NCBI RefSeq assembly: GCF_030272615.1
Contig: NC_081414.1
Location: 914,013,648 to 914,077,647, forward strand
Length of the DNA stretch: 64,000 nt
Reading direction: 5' to 3'
Source: Cryptomeria japonica
Lineage: Eukaryota > Streptophyta > Pinopsida > Cupressales > Cupressaceae
Shown: piece by piece, positions 22,707-34,792 of the stretch
Numbering within the stretch: the first letter of the stretch is position 1
Layout: each line of letters begins with the position of its first letter
Program-made: the position numbers and the translations under genes
The notes under the pieces: model-generated
Seen by the model: the letters and a program-made list of their open reading frames with translations, nothing else
Databases searched by the model: none
What the model was told of the DNA's origin: nothing

Positions 22707-25700
22707 TACTTGTGAGGGGTGATACCATTTTTTTTTTCAAATAATGTAATTTTATTTAAATATTAATAGAATTGTCTATTTATCAGAAAAAATAAAATTT
22801 AATGACATGTTTATATAGATTTGAAAAATTGAGAAGGTGGTTTTGTTTGCGCTTTTTAATAAATTATATATTTGTTTTGAAGTTTTCATATTAAGTTTGT
22901 TTTAAATTATTTTGAAATAAATAATTAGAAAAAATTGGTTTAAAAAATAGTTAGTTTTTTTAATTATATTTGTAGGAAAATTTTCTATATTTATTATTAT
23001 TGTTATTTGTTATTAAATCATATGATTATAGCATAATATTTTATTATCTTGTTTGACATCTTTTGTGTAATTGTGGTTATTAAAAAGATAGTGGAAATAT
23101 CATTAATGTCTAGCACATTAAGTATTAAAGATAATTAAATGATGGATATTGTATTAGTCACAATGGAGAATAGTTATTCTAGTAGAATGTTGGTAGATTA
23201 AGAAAATAAGCTAGATGTATTGACGTACTCTATATTTTATTTCATTGATATTAATAAAGTTTGTATTTCTTTGTTGTGGGCATTTTAATCTAAGACTTTT
23301 TTCATCTATATAGGTATTTTTCATGTTTTATTGGTAATCTTATCAAAATATTACTCATAAAATGACATAATACTTTGTTAAACAATAATATTTTGTTGTT
23401 GATAATATTACTTTTGGTTTATAGCTCATTACTTAAATTTTGTTGGTTTATTAAAATCATTAACCTTAGTTTTCTTGAAATATTTGGTATCAAATATTTT
23501 CTTGGAATGTTTAGACAAAGAGTCACCCTTCTTTGTGTTGTGTATGTTTTTGTTGTAGCGGGAGGAGTTAGTGATTCAATAGATACCCAACTATTTTCAT
23601 GAGGATACGGAAATCACATCTAAAGATCATACAAATGAGTTCAATGACATAAATTTTGACCTATGGAACTTGGAAATGAAGGATATATTACACGAGCAAG
23701 ACAAAAGTGGATTGCAATCTTTAAAAACAAAACATTGCTAATGTGATGAATGCAAATTCTAAGGGAGCAAGGTGTCCTATGTTATCATAAAATCTCCAAC
23801 TATAATGCTCTATTTATCACTTTACAATCTCCACAAATCATGATTATGCCATGTGACATAATACTTGTCAATATTTCTAATAACTCCCTCATCTCTCTCA
23901 TCTGCAATGTCTCTTTTTTTAATGAGATTAATAATACAAAATATAATAAAATAAAATAAAAATAAAATATATTATTTAATTAAACTTTAATTAAGTTCAA
24001 CGAATGGTCAAAAAGCATGAAATGAAGAGTCGCAACTTCCTCAAAAATGAAATATAAAGGGAATATCATTTCATTTGAGAAGAGAATCCATGGATCATCA
24101 TCACTAAATCAATCATCAATTAGGATGAAGGAATCAATTCGGAAATAAATGATTATTCAAAAAGGCAACTATGAAGGGTGGTGACTCAATTCTTGTGAAG
24201 GTTGGTAACTCATTTCTTATGAAGGGTGGTGACTACTTCAAGAATGGGTATAAAGGGTAAATTCATTCAACTATATCCATGCATAATAATTAAATCCAAG
24301 ATTTTTTTTATAAAATCATCTCATCGGCCATCAAATCAATAAATCAATCATAATAACATCAATCATTCAGATATCAATTTGTAATGTCATAAATTGTGCC
24401 CTATGCAATTTCACATCACATAGGCATTCCTCTTAAGTACAATTAAGACAATTATATTTTTCAACCTCAATCCCTATCTAAAACAACCCTTGCCACCTTG
24501 CATGCCCGATTCCTCAACCATTAGGTCCCAGTTCAGTTTGAAACTATGCATGCTGCACAAACATCTGCCACTAATGTCTTGTCAATATCCACAATTGTGC
24601 TAAGCATTGGGATAGTACACTGGCTTCATTTTGAGAGTGTAATTCCTCTTCCAACATGCACCAATGTCAAGGGTCATTTGTTGTTGTTAAAACCTTTCCT
24701 ATTTTCCTCCAAATCCATCTTAGAACATATTTTGAACTTCATTCGACAACTTGTTAGCACTCTTGAATAAATTCTCTTAGATTCTAAACCATTCTCTTGC
24801 AATTTTCTCATTAACAATACTCAACACTCTCCATTATCTTTCACCATTGCTATTGCTATGGTGAGTCCTTTCTATTGCACTACTAATATTCAAAGAATAT
24901 CACTACTACTTTGGAGTCCTTCACTGCTCTGTTGCACCAATAGGCTATCCAACTTCTATGCTTGGGAGTGGAAATCCTTTAGGGTTACTTTATATACTAT
25001 TGTAATATTATTAGCATATTATTGTTCTTCTTTATTTTATGTCATTCATCAAAATATTTTCTAAGGTTCTCTATGGAAGTGGAAACATCAAAATGGGGGT
25101 TTGATTGAGAAAAACTCCTATGCAACCACCCAACAATTTTTCTTAGTCTTCTACATATAAGTAGAGAAATTATTTGCAAGGAACCTCTGAAGCTATTGAT
25201 TGTCTTTGGTGATATTATAAATATTTCTTTTGTCATTTCATTCATTTAATATTTCCCAGAAGTTGCATTCTATTGTTTATATTTGTTGTGTAATTTTATT
25301 TTCACATTCTTTACTACCCAAAATGTTATATACAAAATTATATGTTTCTCTATGGTAGCTCTTGTTTTTTATCTATACAAGATGCTAACATGTTGCATTG
25401 CCATCTTAGACCTATAAATTTTTCCTAGATAGAGAGCTTACTGAGCTTCTTGAGAAACCTCTATGATCTGTATTTGTAATTTCTAATGCCTAAAGAGTAG
25501 ATAAAATTCATATGCTTGATTAAAACATGTATTTAATTAAGTAGTAAGTACACTTAAAGGTTGTAGTTACTGTTATCACAAAAGCTTGCATCCTTGCTAA
25601 GCTATCAACTCAACAACCTTGTGAAACATGAAAACAACCCCAAAGTGTGGGACCTTGCACAAGGGGTTGAATCTCTGGAGAAGGTTGGCTTCCTTCTTCA

Positions 25701-26601
25701 AATAGGTGCAGGTGTTGAACCAACTCAATACTTCAAACTAACCCCTAAGCCTTTCCTAACAAATTGCAAAGGTAAAAGGGAAGAAAGAAATGCTTGAAAT
25801 AAAAGGAGGTGATGCACCAAGAAGAGACTGTTCCTCTCCCCCACTCGAAATGGCACAAGGAAAAAACTGCAAAGCTAAAGAGATGCACAAAATTCAATTG
25901 CATGAGTGACCCAAACACATGTGTGGAGGTTAGAATTTTCTAAGTGTCAAGAGGGGAGAAGGATTCCCACAAAATAACTCAGAAAACAAGTTAACACGGC
26001 ATACATGTGAGAGGAAACCATAAACATACACTTATAATGGAGGTAAGAACACATACACATCATACATGAGTTGAAGGAAGGCAAGCATGGAGATTTTCAG
26101 TTAATCACAAGGCCAAAGGCCAATCTTACAGTTGTAGAAATGCAAAAATAATTACAAGTCTTCAAGAGAAGAGAAGAGCATAAGAGATCTCAAGCCACCA
26201 GGGAGAGAACCCTTTACAATGAGGCTTAATAGCCTTATATAGAAAATGGGCTACAATGGTGATCATCACCCTTGCATGTTAGTCTGGAAGTGTAGGGAAG
26301 TGCATGCACTTGTCTTGTACATGCAAGCAACCTAGCCATACCTCAAAAGGCAATTCTAAGGAAGGTGGATTGAATAACCCTCCAAACTTAGTCATGACAT
26401 AAGTCACCAAGCATGGCCTCGTACCTTCCTTGATGGAAATCCTGCAAAAAACACTTAATGCACCTTTGTGGCTCCACAAAAGAAAGTGTACAAGTCACCA
26501 AGCTTTCAGAGCATTAAAATCTTTGAGTATCGATCACACCATCCAGAAGTGTTGCTAGTTGGAAGGAAGCTCGGACTCCCGAAGTGAGGAAGACAAGGGA
26601 A
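22707..26601. other. AT-rich intergenic spacer
   Basis: About 3.9 kb without a supported gene. The part to ~25550 is AT-rich with only chance ORFs. From ~25590 the composition becomes more balanced (LTR-like, purine-rich text), but no LTR ends, primer site or protein motif could be fixed. Confidence 0.55.
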
Positions 26602-27320
26602 GAACTTTGGAACCTCGGGGTTTTGGAGTTCCGAGATAGAGAGAAGAAGAGAAGGAAAAAGATTTCATAACCTCGAGGTTTTGGAGTTCCAGAGGAACTA
26701 GAGAGAGAAGGCAAAAGTGGAAGGAACTTTGGAACCTCAAGGTTTCAGAGTTCCGGGGAGAAGAAGGAAGAAGGGGGAGGAGCGAACCTCGAAACCTCAG
26801 GGTTCTAGGGTTTTGAGAAAGGCAAGGGAAGGGAACTTCAGAACCTCGCGGTTTCAGAGTTCCGGGGAACTGCACAAAGGAACTTCGGAACCTCAGGGTT
26901 CTGGAGTTCCGAAAAGGGAAAGGGATAAAGAGAGAAGGGGAGCTTCAGAACCTAGGGGTTTCAGAGTTCCGGGTAAAGGAGATTCTTAAGAGAAGAGGCG
27001 AAGGAAAGGAAGCCTAGGAACTTCAGAACCCTGGGGTTCCAGAGTTCTGAAGAGGGAAGGAGAAAAGGGACAAGGAACTTTGGAACCTCGGGGTTCCAGA
27101 GTTCTGGGGAAAAAGAGAGAAAGGCTAAGGAGAGGAGGGGCTAAGATAGGGAAACAACTTCGTGACCTTGGGGTTCCGTAGTTCCAAAGAAGGAAGAAAA
27201 GAGGCTAAGGCAAAGAACTTTAGAACCTCGAGGTTCTGGAGTTCCGGAAAAGGAAGAAGGAAAGAGACAAGGGCAAAGAGAAAATAACTTTAGAACCTCG
27301 GGGTTCTGGAGTTTCGGAAG
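26602..27320. repeat. Palindromic minisatellite, ~12 units with ~60-bp period
   Basis: A ~32-bp core built of GGAACTTYGGAACC, a short TCG/TCR centre, and GGTTCCGGAGTTCC is nearly its own reverse complement. Unit starts are at about 26602, 26661, 26723, 26783, 26832, 26879, 26940, 27018, 27074, 27154, 27214 and 27285. The spacers are purine-rich and vary from ~15 to ~48 bp. A half unit (GGAACTTCCTCCGG) follows at 27340. Open frames across it on both strands follow from the repeat and are not genes. Confidence 0.9.
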
Positions 27321-27750
27321 AAGAAAAGGCCAAGGGAGGAACTTCCTCCGGACAAGGCAACACTTCACACTTCATGATTCTTCTCTCCTTGATCAACTGG
27401 GGCTGCGCTGGTCCATGGAACATATCTTTGATCGGTTCTCACTGATGGACCAAGGGTGTCATAAAATGACAACAGTTACCTTGTTGTTTACTTTGGTGAA
27501 TAATTAAGATTTGAATCCTCAAATTGTTTCATTATCCTTTGTAGCCGTTTATTTTTCATGTTGTACATTTTGGTGAACCTAACATGAACTCACCTTTTGC
27601 AAAAAGCTTTCATTTTTTTCAAAAAGTATTTAAACATTAAAACTTTTTATTTCTCTCTAATCTTCTTCTCTCATGTTTTGAACTTTACAAGACTATGCAT
27701 TATGATACTTTTCTATGAGTTTTACGACCCAATTTATGGGTCTTCTTGTG
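27321..27750. other. Spacer between two repeat arrays
   Basis: About 430 bp without a gene. A palindrome-like ATGTCATAAAATGACAAC-type string near 27457-27473 resembles LTR-end sequence, but no partner was found. Confidence 0.4.
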
Positions 27751-28273
27751 TTCTAAGGGGTCATATGGTGTTATATGACCCCTTGGGATACCATATGACC
27801 CCTTGGAATACCATATGACCCCTTAGGACACTATATGACCCCTTAGGTGTCGTCAGGGGTCGTATTGTGTCCTAATGGTTCATATGGTGTTCTATGACCC
27901 CTTAGGACACCATATGACCCCTTGGGACACTATATGGTTCTATGGGCCGTATGGTGTCCGAAGGGGTCATATGATGTCCTATGACCCCTTAGGACACCAT
28001 ATGACCCTTTAGGATGCCACATTGTGTCATTAGGGGTTATATGGTGTCCTAAGGGGTCTTTTGGTGTCTTATGACCACTTAGGATACCATATGGTGTCAT
28101 TAGAGGTCTTATTGTGTCTTAAGGGGTCATATGGTGTTTTATGACTCCTTAGGATACCATATGACCCCTTAGGAGACCATATGGTGTCATCAGGGGTCAT
28201 ATTGTATCCTAAGGGGTCATATGGCATTCTATGACCCCTTAGGACACCATACAACCCCTTAGGACACCATATG
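27751..28273. repeat. ~20-bp tandem array with units in both orientations
   Basis: Degenerate copies of CATATGACCCCTTAGGACAC and of its reverse complement GTGTCCTAAGGGGTCATATG are intermixed over ~520 bp. The CATATG joints are themselves palindromic. The arrangement creates many potential hairpins. Translations are repetitive and not gene-like. Confidence 0.9.
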
Positions 28274-29400
28274 TAATAAGATTCAAATAAGGAGAGATAT
28301 AAGGGTGAAGACAAATGAAGAGCTAAAGAGAGGGAGAAGAACTAAAGGACAAGGACATAAATAGAGATATAGATATTAAGGAGTATGAAGTGAGAGGGAG
28401 AAAAACTAAAGGACAAGGATGGATAGAAAGAGGTAGACATCTCTAGATATTGAAAAGGAGAGAGGAAGATAGAGATAAAAAATGAAGATAAAGGGAGAGG
28501 GAGATGAATAGATATATAGAAAGAGAGAGGTAAAGACAAAGATAAATGTATAAAGAGATGGAGAAAAATGGATAGAGAGGGGTAAAGAGAGTGAGATAAA
28601 AAATGAAGAGATAGAGAGATATAAAGGAAGATAAATATTGATAGATAGAGAGATATAGATAGTGCAAGAGAGTGAGAAAGAGAGATAGAGATTATAGATA
28701 AGGGTAGATAGAGAAGGAGAGAGAGAAAGAGGGAGATATAGAGATATATAAAGGCACTATAGAGAAGGATGTGGGGAGAGAGCCAAAGATATATAAAGAT
28801 GGAGTAAATAAAGAGATAAATGTAGAGAAAGGGAAAGATACTTCAAGAGGGCAATAGAGGAAGAGATAGAGAAGTAGATTAATCATGTATAGAGGAAGAT
28901 ATATAAAGATAGAGGAACATATAGAAAGAGAGATTGATAGGGAAAGAGATGGAGATAGAGATAGATATGGATATAAATTGATAGAGAGATTAAGAAAAAT
29001 GGAGGGAGAGATGGAGTGAATAAGTGAGATTTAGAGATAATGAGATAAAAATATACATGAAGATAGATCTATAGGGATATAGAGATAGAGGGGACAAGAT
29101 AGGGAGAGAAAGGAGGTGATAGAGATAACTAATATATAAGTATAGGTAGGATAAGGTATAGGAGGGAGATAAATAGATAGAAGAGAGATTATTAGAGAGA
29201 ACTATATAAATAAGGAGTGACAATGATGGACTGGGAGAGGGAGAGATAGGAATAGAAAGATCGAGATATATGCAGAGATGCATGTAACTTGAGAATTTAT
29301 TTATCTAGATGGGATGAGAAAATAAGTGACATAAGTAGAGAAGAAAGAGATAGACAAAATATATTTATATAAGTGTAGATAGATAAGTGATAGATAAAGG
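28274..29400. repeat. Purine-rich GATA/GAGA low-complexity tract
   Basis: About 1.1 kb in which the plus strand is almost all purine plus T in GATA, GAGA and AGATAGAG words, with very few C. The long minus-strand ORFs are Leu/Ser/Tyr/Ile-only and reflect composition. Confidence 0.9.
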
Positions 29401-29440
29401 ATGCTATAGGAAAAAAATGAGACTTTGCATGCAAAATTTG

Positions 29441-29840
29441 TGAGTATTTTAAGTTTTAAAATTGAAGGAATAACTTCAAATGATTATAATTATTTTTTGG
29501 TATATAATATCATACAGATAACTTATCCATTTGATAGGTCTTGAATTACCTTTCCAATGCCTATGAAAAATCAAAATTTTGATAAGAAATACAAACGTTA
29601 TGCCCATTTTATTAAACTATACTTTTTATGTTGAGAAAAACGGATATCCGATTTAAAAAATGGATATCCGATTTGAAAAAGTCTGACATCACAAATTGGA
29701 TATTCAATTTGGTTTGGCATTACCAAACCAAATTCAAATTTTGGCCGACCCAAACAAAAAGTCAAAGCAGATTTTGGCGTGTTTGGAAAGGTTTAAAACA
29801 CATTTTTTTCTCCATTACCACTTTTTGGCCCCCCATGATC
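29441..29840 (-). mobile_element. Fragment of an unclassified element, same 5' end as at 59460
   Basis: Read on the minus strand, it begins at 29840 with GATCATGGGGGGCCAAAAAG. The first 23 bp are identical to 59460-59482. Looser similarity continues ~150 bp: a poly-A block, TTGACTTTTTG, then repeated GGATATCC words. Past ~29640 the two copies diverge. The outer part carries the TTACCTTTCCAA motif also seen at 19250. Confidence 0.65.
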
Positions 29841-32691
29841 TTGTACATACCCCAGAGGCCTATTACCCTTCTCAATGTCTTGTATAAGATCATTTCTAAA
29901 GCCTTAGCTTTTAATATTCGTCATCTCCTACACTTAATTGTTTGTCCGAAGCAGACTGGATTTATCAAGTCTAGGTTTATTCTGGATAATATTATTGCTG
30001 ATTGGGAAGAGATGGACTGGCCGGCTCGATGCTTTAAACAACGGGCAATCTTCCCTAAGATTTACTTCGCTAAAGCATATGATTGCATTGAGTGGTCATT
30101 TATTTTGGCTATGCTCAAAGCTCTTGGCTTCGGCCCTAGATTCATTTAGTCTATCCAAATGTTATTCAGAGATGCCTCTGCCTACATCACCATCAATGGC
30201 TGTCAGTATGAGGCTTTTGGTCTTTTCAGATCAATTCGCCAAAGTTGTCCATTGGCTCCTGCTTTGTATGTTCTTGCTGTGGAGGGTTTTGGGTACTTAC
30301 TTGCTAACTCCATCTCTATTGGGTGTGTCCATGGAATCTCCTTGCCTGAGTCACCTTCTGAACTTGTCAATGGCCATTTTGCGGATGACTACTTTCTCAC
30401 TCTCATTGAGGAAGAAGATAATGTTCAGGTTGCTCTTCAATGTTCGAACACTTTTTTCTTAGCTTCCGGCTCGGCCATTCAATGGCACAAGATGCAATGT
30501 TATAGGCAGTCTTTTCTTCCTGTCCTGCCTTGGATTCTTCAATATGGCTGGAAATGGCTTCATCATGGTAAATTTTTTCGCTTTCTGGGCATTCTTTTTG
30601 CCTTTAAAGCTTCGCCTGTGGATCTTTGGAATCCTGTTTTAGCCAGAATTGAGAAAAAATTAGCCTATTGGATAACCAAGCCTCTCTCTCTGGTTGGTAA
30701 ATTTCAAATTTGTTCAAAGGTTTTGACTGCCACTCATGTCTATTACTCTTCATGTTGGGCTCCTTCTAAGGCCTCTTACATGAAGTTGGAAAGACTTATG
30801 CAGGTTTTTCTTTGGGCCTCTGGTTTTGACCATCAAAGTTTTCACAGAGTCACTTGGGAGTATTGTTTCCTTCCCAAGGAGTCCAGAGGGCTTGACCTTA
30901 TTTCTACCCAGAAACAAGGTCTTTCTTTATGTGCTAAATGGATCATCAGAGCCTTATCTGACGATGAGGCTTGGAAAATCCTTCTTCGACATTGCATTTC
31001 TTTGGGGTTTCCTACCAATAGGCCGACTTGGAAGGGGATTGGTTTTCAAACCCTGCTCATTATGAAAGACCCAGTTCAAATCTAGGGTACTTTTGTTGTT
31101 AAAAGCATCTAGCATGCTTGGGAAGCTATTAAGCATTGGCTTCGATGGGCGAGTGATGGTTTTCGTGATGGGATCTCCATGAATCAACACAACCTCTGGT
31201 GGTCACCTCTTTTTCAGGTGCAAGGGTTACCGTTGGCCAAAATCTAGGGTGTGCTCTATGTTTTCACAAATGTGGCATTTGAACACCTAAGGATCTATTT
31301 TCCAGAGTTTCTATGAGTCTCCGATCATGGGATGAGCTCCAGGTCCAGTTTCATCTATTTCAACCTGATCAATAGACTTATGACCTTCTGGTTTTGGCCT
31401 TAACCTCACACTTGTTACATAAGCTTTGCATTCAATTTGTTAGACCTTGGTAGAAGGATTGGAAGTGGTATCCTTGGACTCCTTTCACCAGCTACAAACC
31501 CAAAATGGGTTATCTCTGGTTGGTTCTCCATTTTCCTATGGTCCATATTCTTAACCAACAGTGGCATTTGTAGTCTTCTTAGAAATCCTAGAGACTCAGG
31601 TTTCTTGTTGTTTGGTCTGCCACCATTGAACCAAAGATTGCACACTTTGCTTGGCGTGTGCTTTTTCAAGGGTTGCCTTTGGGTTCCAGACTTAAGCATT
31701 TGGGGGTTCCTGATCCCCGATGCCCTTTTTGTGGTCACCCAGAAACTTTTATGCACATTTTTTGGTTTTGTAGAAGAGCTCAATAGTATTGGAGCTGGAT
31801 CCATGATTGTTTTCGACCTTTTTGGCCTGAGCCCTTTTCTTGGCATATGGCTCTTCTGGGCGAGTCACCTAGAATCCCCTTCAAGTTTTCCGAGATATGG
31901 CATGCTTTCAGAATGGAGATCCTATCTACTCTTTGGAAATATAGAAATGCAGTTGTTTTTACTCACAGCTCGTTGGATATTAATGTCTCGCTTTATGCTA
32001 AATCTTTCATTTGTAATAATGTATTAATGCATATTCAGGTACAAGCAGATAAAGTGGCTCTTGAGGTGGGCCACTTACAGGAGCTCCTTCAGTATTAGGG
32101 AAATACCCCTTGTGTGGTTGCTAGAGTGACGTCGGATTCTTTTTCTGCCGACTACACTCCACCCCGTGGCCGAAGTTCCTTTGCCCGATGCTCTCAGACC
32201 CTGCGGTCACAGGCTCCTCATCGCTCCTCTGGTGGGAGAGACGATGCATGGAGGTGCTGCTCGACTTCTCCTCCGCGTCGTGGCTCTGCCTCAGGGTGGC
32301 CTTCTGTTGCTCCTGCTACTTTGGCTCCTGCTGCCGGTGATGGCTCTGGGTGGCCTACTACCACCACCTCCAAGTTTCCTCGCTTGGCTCTGGCTATTTT
32401 GCCTCCCAGGCGGGAGGAAAGAGAAGAAGAAAAAGACCTTGAAGATGGATGGTCCGTGCCGGACCCGACTCCTCGCCTCGCTGATGTATGGGGCAAGAAA
32501 GATGATCCCGATCCTCCCCCCTCGACTACCTCTGCTTTAGGAAGTTTTTTGATGAATAGCTTTGTTTTTTGACTCCGGCTTCTTACCGTGTGATTCTCGT
32601 GGGGTGATCTTGTATCCCTCGGCCTTTTTTTGTGAATATGTACTTTAATATTATTATCTAATAGAGAAGGCCTATTCATCAAAAAAAAAAA
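29841..32691 (+). pseudogene. L1-type LINE ORF2 relic, 5'-truncated, with poly(A) tail
   Basis: Reverse transcriptase motifs in order: RPITLLNVLYKIISKALA, QTGFIKSRFILDNI, KAYDCIEWSF, RQSCPLAPALYVLAVEG, and the catalytic FADDYF at 30378-30395 (canonical Y/FADD). Then FFRFLGILF, LVGKFQICSKVL and the CWAPSK segment. A zinc-knuckle RVT domain follows at 31640-31800 (FAWRVLFQG, then CPFCGHPETFMHIFWFC). In-frame stops occur at 30147, 31083 and later, and the frame shifts before 31847-32098. No endonuclease domain is present, because the copy starts inside the RT at its junction with 29840. The 3' end is a GC-rich stretch (32114-32572), then CTATTCATC and poly(A) at 32681-32691. Plus-strand L1 clade is clear from the RT; the copy is dead. 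Confidence 0.9.
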
Positions 32692-34792
32692 TCTCCAACT
32701 ATCTTTGTATGTGATTTTATTTTGTGTATTCCTAATTGTTTGACAAATAGAGCAACAACTATGTGTCTTTATTTTAAGATTTAAAATCCATCAACTTTGC
32801 AGGTGTACTAACACCCTAACCCTTTTTTTAATATTAAACTATTTTAAATTATTAATTTCATGTTTAATAAGAAAATTGTTTAAAGTGAAAAGGATTGAAA
32901 TAAGTGTTTAAAATATCATCGAATCATTTGGCAGATCAAATATGGTCGACGACATACTACTATTTGATAACATGGGTGGGACCATGAGAGTAACATCCCC
33001 GTGCGAGGTACGACAGATAAGAGGATATATGCTCAAAGTGCAAGTCGCAACTATAGATCAGTCTTGGCAGAGATCTCATTTCAGTAGGGACGGAGTCTAA
33101 TCTATTTATTGTGTGAGGCCAAAGAAAAAGGCGGCAGCAATTTAGTGCAGCACTTATCCTTAAATGCCACTTCTTTTTGTCGCAGATGGATGGATACCAT
33201 AATAAAGAAGCAGGAAATTTTGTTGGCGATGGTTTTGCAACTTTCTCTGGGCTTCTCGTTTGCATTAAATATCCACCTCGTGGAAGCCATTTGAGCCTCT
33301 TATTTTTTATCATTCATATGCCTCTCCACTCGTAACAATCCTTCTAATCTATCTGACTGAGCTTATAAACAAGGTGCCACCCTGGTTTTTAATATCAATC
33401 GCCCACTGATCTGCTGAAGTGTATAAGCTAGGGGAACGAGTATTGGAGGAAAAAATATGTAAGCATGGACATAGGCATGAGAATAGTTTACTTAGACTCT
33501 TATAGTAAATCAAATAAGACTCTTGGGTGCCTCTTTTATGCTCCCCTCTTGTTTATGTTTTGGCAATCGGCTTGGAACTTTACTTATTGTTTTCTTTGGA
33601 TTGCTTGCGCTTATTATATTAAATTTTTCTATAGTAGTGGATTGATCAAGACTCTCTCAACTATTACAAGATGTTATCCTTTGATCAAAGCTTTAAAGTA
33701 TTACCATCGAGTTTCTTGTCCATTGTCTTCTTATTATTAGGATTAGTTCACATGTGAACAATGGACAGTTTAGAATTTAGATATGTTATTATTGGTTCTT
33801 AGAAATTTCTTGATTCAAAATTAATCTTCAAATACATGTTCGCAATAAGTTTATTTAAATTCTAACACTTCACAATTAAAAAATAATTATATATTTATAG
33901 CCTCACTTTTTAAGAATTAAGTGGTCACAAGAAATATAAATATATTTTTAATAATATCTATGAAACTCAAGTATTTGGAAGTATTAAATTATTAGTATTA
34001 TAAGAACAAAAATATTCGATTACTATGTTTGGGCCTAAACTTTATAACATTACAATTATCACAGGTGTTCATCTTACTAAGTTTTTGTCGGTGTCCCCTC
34101 CATTAATAATGATGTCTTCAATGATAATAGTGTCATGAATTCTCTTTTACCTTTGTTGATAAAATTGGAAGGCTATTAATGTTGGGGTAGATATTTATGT
34201 GGGTGTATCTTTCAAATGTAGATTCGAATTTCAACACATGTCATCAAGATGACACAAGATACACATTATAAAAAAAATTAACAAGAGAAAAGTCAACATT
34301 CAAAAACATCCACATTCAATGTATTAATACTTGAATAAATATTATAATACATATATAGAGTCTTCATGGATAACTATAAAATAACAAGCTTTCTATTTGT
34401 AATACATGTGAACAGTCAAATAAGATTCACGTAACCACACATCCTCACTCTCCTCACATTCAACTTATAAGAGATGCTCAAACCAACTAACCTCAATAAC
34501 TATTCATGTGCTTGTTTTTATGGAAATACGATTACATAAAATTACCAAGTGGTACTACATAATTATCATGTCTCATCCATGATCTTAGAAGACCATTTTC
34601 CATTCATTTACTTTTTGGTACTAATTTTTCTCAATATTAAATATTTTCCTAGTATGTAAACCCACATTAAATATTTATTTGAATGTTTCATACAACACAT
34701 AAATTTGTCATTTAGATGTCTTACCCATGTAACACATGTATCCCTAGATCTCTTAGGTTTAGTAAAAATAATATTAATTTTATATTATAACA
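32692..34792. other. Intergenic spacer with a more complex stretch at 32940-33460
   Basis: Mostly AT-rich. Positions 32940-33460 have a balanced composition and look low-copy, but no reading frame or promoter could be supported. A hairpin with ends TGTCCATTGT / ACAATGGACA and the 12-bp palindrome TTCACATGTGAA lies at ~33717-33771. Confidence 0.5.

Noticed and set aside
24546-25064. Two plus-strand ORFs of ~70 codons
   Set aside because: Isolated, no motif, different frames, no promoter evidence.
26714-27423. Overlapping open frames on both strands across the minisatellite
   Set aside because: They follow from a palindromic repeat without stops; the translations are repeats of EPQGFRVP-like or its mirror, with no start context or conservation.
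26602-28273. Regular repeats with spacers, CRISPR-like at first sight
   Set aside because: Plant nuclear context, palindromic and degenerate units, related purine-rich spacers and no cas genes.
28069-29283. Several minus-strand ORFs of 60-97 codons
   Set aside because: They consist of Leu, Ser, Tyr, Ile and Pro only, from the GATA/GAGA tract; composition artefacts.
33465-33740. 91-codon plus-strand ORF with aromatic residues
   Set aside because: No recognisable motif, no gene context, AT-driven composition.
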